NCBI GenBank assembly: GCA_018500075.1
Contig: JAHBAN010000236.1
Span: 1 to 14,930 of the forward strand
Length of the DNA stretch: 14,930 nt
From: Flavobacteriia bacterium
GTDB lineage: Bacteria; Bacteroidota; Bacteroidia; Flavobacteriales; Flavobacteriaceae
Reading direction: 5' to 3'
Every line of letters begins with the position of its first letter. Positions within the stretch are counted from its first letter, which is position 1. The notes beneath the pieces were generated by a model that was given only the letters and a program-made list of their open reading frames with translations, did not search any database and had not been told where the DNA came from. Shown piece after piece: positions 13,043 to 14,930 of this stretch. The translations under genes and the position numbers were made by a program.

Positions 13043-14506
13043 GTGGCACGCGGATTTCTCAGGGGTGTGATGGTGGGAACAGTGGTGGTTTCTGCGGGTG
13101 TGGGTGTGCTTTCGGTGGCGACGGATTTGCCTGTTGGAGAGGCACCCGAGACATTGGCCGTCGCGCCGGATGCAACTGAGGGAGCCACGGCGCGGCCAGC
13201 GGCTTTGCCTGCGCTTCCCGCCGCCGACAGTGCGCCGGCGACCCCCGCTGCGAACGCGGATGCGACAGGCGAAGCGCGCGCGACATCTGTGCCGGATGCG
13301 GACAGTCTGAGCCTGACGGACACCCAAGCCGCGCGCAAGCCTGACGCCGCTGTGCCCCCGACAGCCGCCTTGAGCGCGCCGCAGGCGGGCGCCGGCCCTG
13401 TGATCCGCACGGCACCGGACTCGCCGCTTGTGCCGCCTGCGCGATTGGGCGCGCCAGTGGCGCCGTCTGGCGAGAGCGATCTAACAGTATCAACCGCCCC
13501 TCCCACGCCGCAGCCTGAAGCTCTGCCGGATGCTTTGCCTGAGGAGGAGCGTGAGGAGATCATCCTGACGATCCCGAGCTTGCCAGAGGATGAGGGCGTT
13601 GGGCGCGCGGGCCTGCCCGCGGCTGACGGCGCAGAGGCGGGAGAGGGCGCGCGGGTGAGCATTGGCACGCCGGCCCGCACTCTGGGCGCAGGCTCAAGCA
13701 GCCGTTTGCCCCGTCTGGGCGATAGTGAGGCAGAGGCCACAGGTGAGGCCACAGGTGAGGGGACTGGCGCGGCAACTGGTGAGGGCACGGCACAAGGCGC
13801 TGACGGGGCGCAGGCGCGGGTCGACATCAGCGAGCTGCCGCCTGTGGAGCGCTATGCGGCGCCCTATGTTGCGAGCGAGGGTGTGCCTCAGATGGCGATT
13901 GTGCTGATTGATGACGGCACAAGCGAGATTGGTGTTGAGGCGCTGAGCACCTTTCCGTATCCGCTGAGTTTTGCACTGGATACCTCCTGGAGCGGTGCTG
14001 CGGCGGCGATGGAGGTTTACCGCAAGGCGGGCTTTGAAGTGCTTGCCATGGTGAGCCTGCCCCGCGGGGCGCGGGCGTCGGATGTGGAGGTGTCTTTGCC
14101 GGTGCTGCTTGAGAGGCTGCCTGAGGCGGTGGCGATTATGGAAACGCCCGATGCGGCTTTGCAAGGCAACCGCGAGGTGATTGCGCAGGTGAACGCCTAT
14201 CTGGCCGACAGCGGCCATGGGATGCTTCTGTTTCCCAAGGGGCTGAACACCGCGCAGAAAGTCGCGGCGAAAGATGGCGTGCCCTCGGCCACTGTCTTTC
14301 GCGACTTTGACAGCAACGGGCAGACTGCCAGCACCATTAAGCGGTTTTTGAACCATGCGGCCTTGAAAGCCGATGCAGAGGGCGGTGTTGTGATGGTGGG
14401 GCGGCTGCGCCCGGATACGATCAGCGCGCTGCTGCTCTGGGGCTTGCAGGAGCGGGGCGAGCGGCTTGAGCTTGCGCCGGTGAGTGTTTTGCTGAAAACA
14501 CAGTGA
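13043..14506 (+). CDS. Membrane-anchored divergent polysaccharide deacetylase (YibQ/DUF610-like)
   Basis: The product is 487 residues. An N-terminal hydrophobic segment (about 7-25, FLRGVMVGTVVVSAGVGVL) should anchor it in the inner membrane with the rest in the periplasm. A long low-complexity linker (about 28-275), rich in Ala, Pro, Thr, Gly and Glu, follows. The C-terminal domain (about 283-487) resembles the divergent polysaccharide deacetylase family: MAIVLIDDG with Asp290-Asp291, an alternating beta/alpha pattern, and a closing LRPDTISALLLWG and LAPVSVLL. In catalytic relatives an HLP motif and an NHMGS motif supply metal ligands. Here the equivalent positions appear to read SLPRG (338-342) and METPD (366-370), so deacetylase chemistry is doubtful. 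Its substrate is unknown. The start is GTG with a good ribosome site. The assignment is from remembered motifs. Confidence 0.8.
   Translation: MARGFLRGVMVGTVVVSAGVGVLSVATDLPVGEAPETLAVAPDATEGATARPAALPALPAADSAPATPAANADATGEARATSVPDADSLSLTDTQAARKPDAAVPPTAALSAPQAGAGPVIRTAPDSPLVPPARLGAPVAPSGESDLTVSTAPPTPQPEALPDALPEEEREEIILTIPSLPEDEGVGRAGLPAADGAEAGEGARVSIGTPARTLGAGSSSRLPRLGDSEAEATGEATGEGTGAATGEGTAQGADGAQARVDISELPPVERYAAPYVASEGVPQMAIVLIDDGTSEIGVEALSTFPYPLSFALDTSWSGAAAAMEVYRKAGFEVLAMVSLPRGARASDVEVSLPVLLERLPEAVAIMETPDAALQGNREVIAQVNAYLADSGHGMLLFPKGLNTAQKVAAKDGVPSATVFRDFDSNGQTASTIKRFLNHAALKADAEGGVVMVGRLRPDTISALLLWGLQERGERLELAPVSVLLKTQ
13733..13792 (+). repeat. 12-bp coding tandem repeat (EATG-like units) in the deacetylase linker
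   Basis: Five consecutive 12-bp units encode EATG, EATG, EGTG, AATG and EGTA (residues 231-250). The first two units, GAGGCCACAGGT at 13733-13744 and 13745-13756, are identical, and the others have drifted. The repeat lies in the disordered linker, where length change should be tolerated. Confidence 0.75.
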
Positions 14507-14528
14507 GGCGGGCACGATGTGGGCGTAG

Positions 14529-14588
14529 GGCAGACAGTGTGGCGGACAGTGAGGCAGATAGTGAGGCGGGCAGTGAGGCAGACAGTGT
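14529..14588 (+). repeat. 12-bp minisatellite, five units, between convergent genes
   Basis: The five head-to-tail units are GGCAGACAGTGT, GGCGGACAGTGA, GGCAGATAGTGA, GGCGGGCAGTGA and GGCAGACAGTGT; the first and last are identical. Consensus is GGCRGRYAGTGW. The array fills most of the 100-bp gap between the deacetylase stop and the rluE stop. No terminator hairpin was found in the gap. Confidence 0.85.
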
Positions 14589-14606
14589 GGCCGGAGCGGG
14601 TCTGTC

Positions 14607-14930
14607 CTAGACCTCCTGCGCGGTCCAGTCGCCCGGAGCGAGGCCCTTGAGGCTATAGGGTCCGATGCTTTGGCGGATGAGCCTTAAGGTCGGGTGGCCG
14701 ACATGGGCCGTCATGCGGCGGACCTGACGGTTGCGGCCCTCCTTGAGGGTCAGCTCGATCCAGCTGTCTGCAATGGCTTTGCGAACGCGGATCGGCGGGG
14801 TGCGCGGCCAGAGCCAGAGCGGCTCTGCCACGCGGCGGGCGCGGGCGGGCTTTGTGGGGCCGTCTTTGAGCACAACACCTTGGGCCAGCGCCTCAATCGC
14901 GGCGTCATCGGGGACGCCTTCGACCTGAAC
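14607..14930 (-). CDS. rluE: 23S rRNA pseudouridine synthase, RluE type, 5' part beyond the window
   Basis: This is a member of the RsuA/RluB/RluE family, which converts a specific rRNA uridine to pseudouridine; RluE modifies U2457 of 23S rRNA in E. coli. The 107 C-terminal codons are present and the frame stays open to the window edge at 14930, so the GTG at 14873 is not a convincing start and the gene is truncated by the window. The family signature EGRNRQVRRMTAHVGHPTLR is clear. The combination PLWLWPRTPPIR, SWIELTLKEGRNRQVRRM and LIRQSIGPYSLKGLAPGDW resembles RluE more closely than RluB or RsuA. The catalytic aspartate and any S4 domain lie outside the window. It converges on the deacetylase gene across a minisatellite. 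Confidence 0.88.
   Translation of the reverse strand, partial: VQVEGVPDDAAIEALAQGVVLKDGPTKPARARRVAEPLWLWPRTPPIRVRKAIADSWIELTLKEGRNRQVRRMTAHVGHPTLRLIRQSIGPYSLKGLAPGDWTAQEV

Noticed and set aside
12922..13827. A 301-codon minus-strand open frame rich in Ser, Ala, Gly and Pro
   Set aside because: It is the mirror of the Ala/Pro/Thr-rich linker in the deacetylase gene. It has no domain and would cover the trpG upstream region.
14503..14610. A possible small gene starting GTG at the deacetylase stop and encoding DSEA repeats
   Set aside because: It has no ribosome binding site and the frame exists only because 12-bp units preserve it. Kept as a repeat observation instead.

Overview
The window is high-GC, densely packed bacterial chromosome, most probably from an alphaproteobacterium of the Rhodobacteraceae (Roseobacter-like). 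This placement rests on recalled gene order and protein wording (the dxr-rseP-bamA-skp-fabZ-lpxA-lpxI-lpxB run, use of LpxI, a trpG-trpD-trpC-moaC-moeA operon, and a degenerate YibQ-type deacetylase), not on a database search. The first 19 bases are not genomic: they match the Tn5 mosaic end of Nextera-type libraries exactly, so this is an untrimmed contig end and the first gene is artificially cut.

Region 1 (20-8803, + strand) is an envelope-biogenesis cluster. It runs dxr (isoprenoid precursor, 5' truncated), rseP (intramembrane site-2 protease), an uncatalogued-looking 43-residue single-span membrane protein, bamA (outer-membrane protein insertase), skp (periplasmic chaperone), fabZ, lpxA, lpxI and lpxB. 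A hairpin-plus-T-tract terminator and a consensus -35 box lie just before bamA, so bamA to lpxB probably starts a new transcription unit. FabZ and LpxA compete for 3-hydroxyacyl-ACP. LpxA, LpxI and LpxB carry out the acylation, pyrophosphate-cleavage and disaccharide steps of lipid A synthesis; lpxC and lpxD are not in the window.

Region 2 (8800-12917, - strand) is a tightly coupled operon trpG-trpD-trpC-moaC-moeA with junction overlaps of 1-4 bp. It combines tryptophan synthesis with molybdenum cofactor synthesis. Its last gene, moeA, converges on lpxB, and the two stop codons overlap. trpD contains the most unusual feature seen here: an in-frame, diverged tandem duplication of 21 codons in the PRPP-binding glycine loop.

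Region 3 (12918-14930) holds a short divergent intergenic region and then a membrane-anchored YibQ-like polysaccharide deacetylase homologue with a long Ala/Pro/Thr/Glu-rich linker and apparently missing metal-binding histidines. Next come a five-unit 12-bp minisatellite and the 3' part of a convergent rluE-type 23S rRNA pseudouridine synthase gene that runs off the window.

No new multi-gene system is evident. The items most worth a second look are the trpD duplication, the 43-residue membrane protein, the linker-like minisatellite, and the LpxA acyl-ruler residue.
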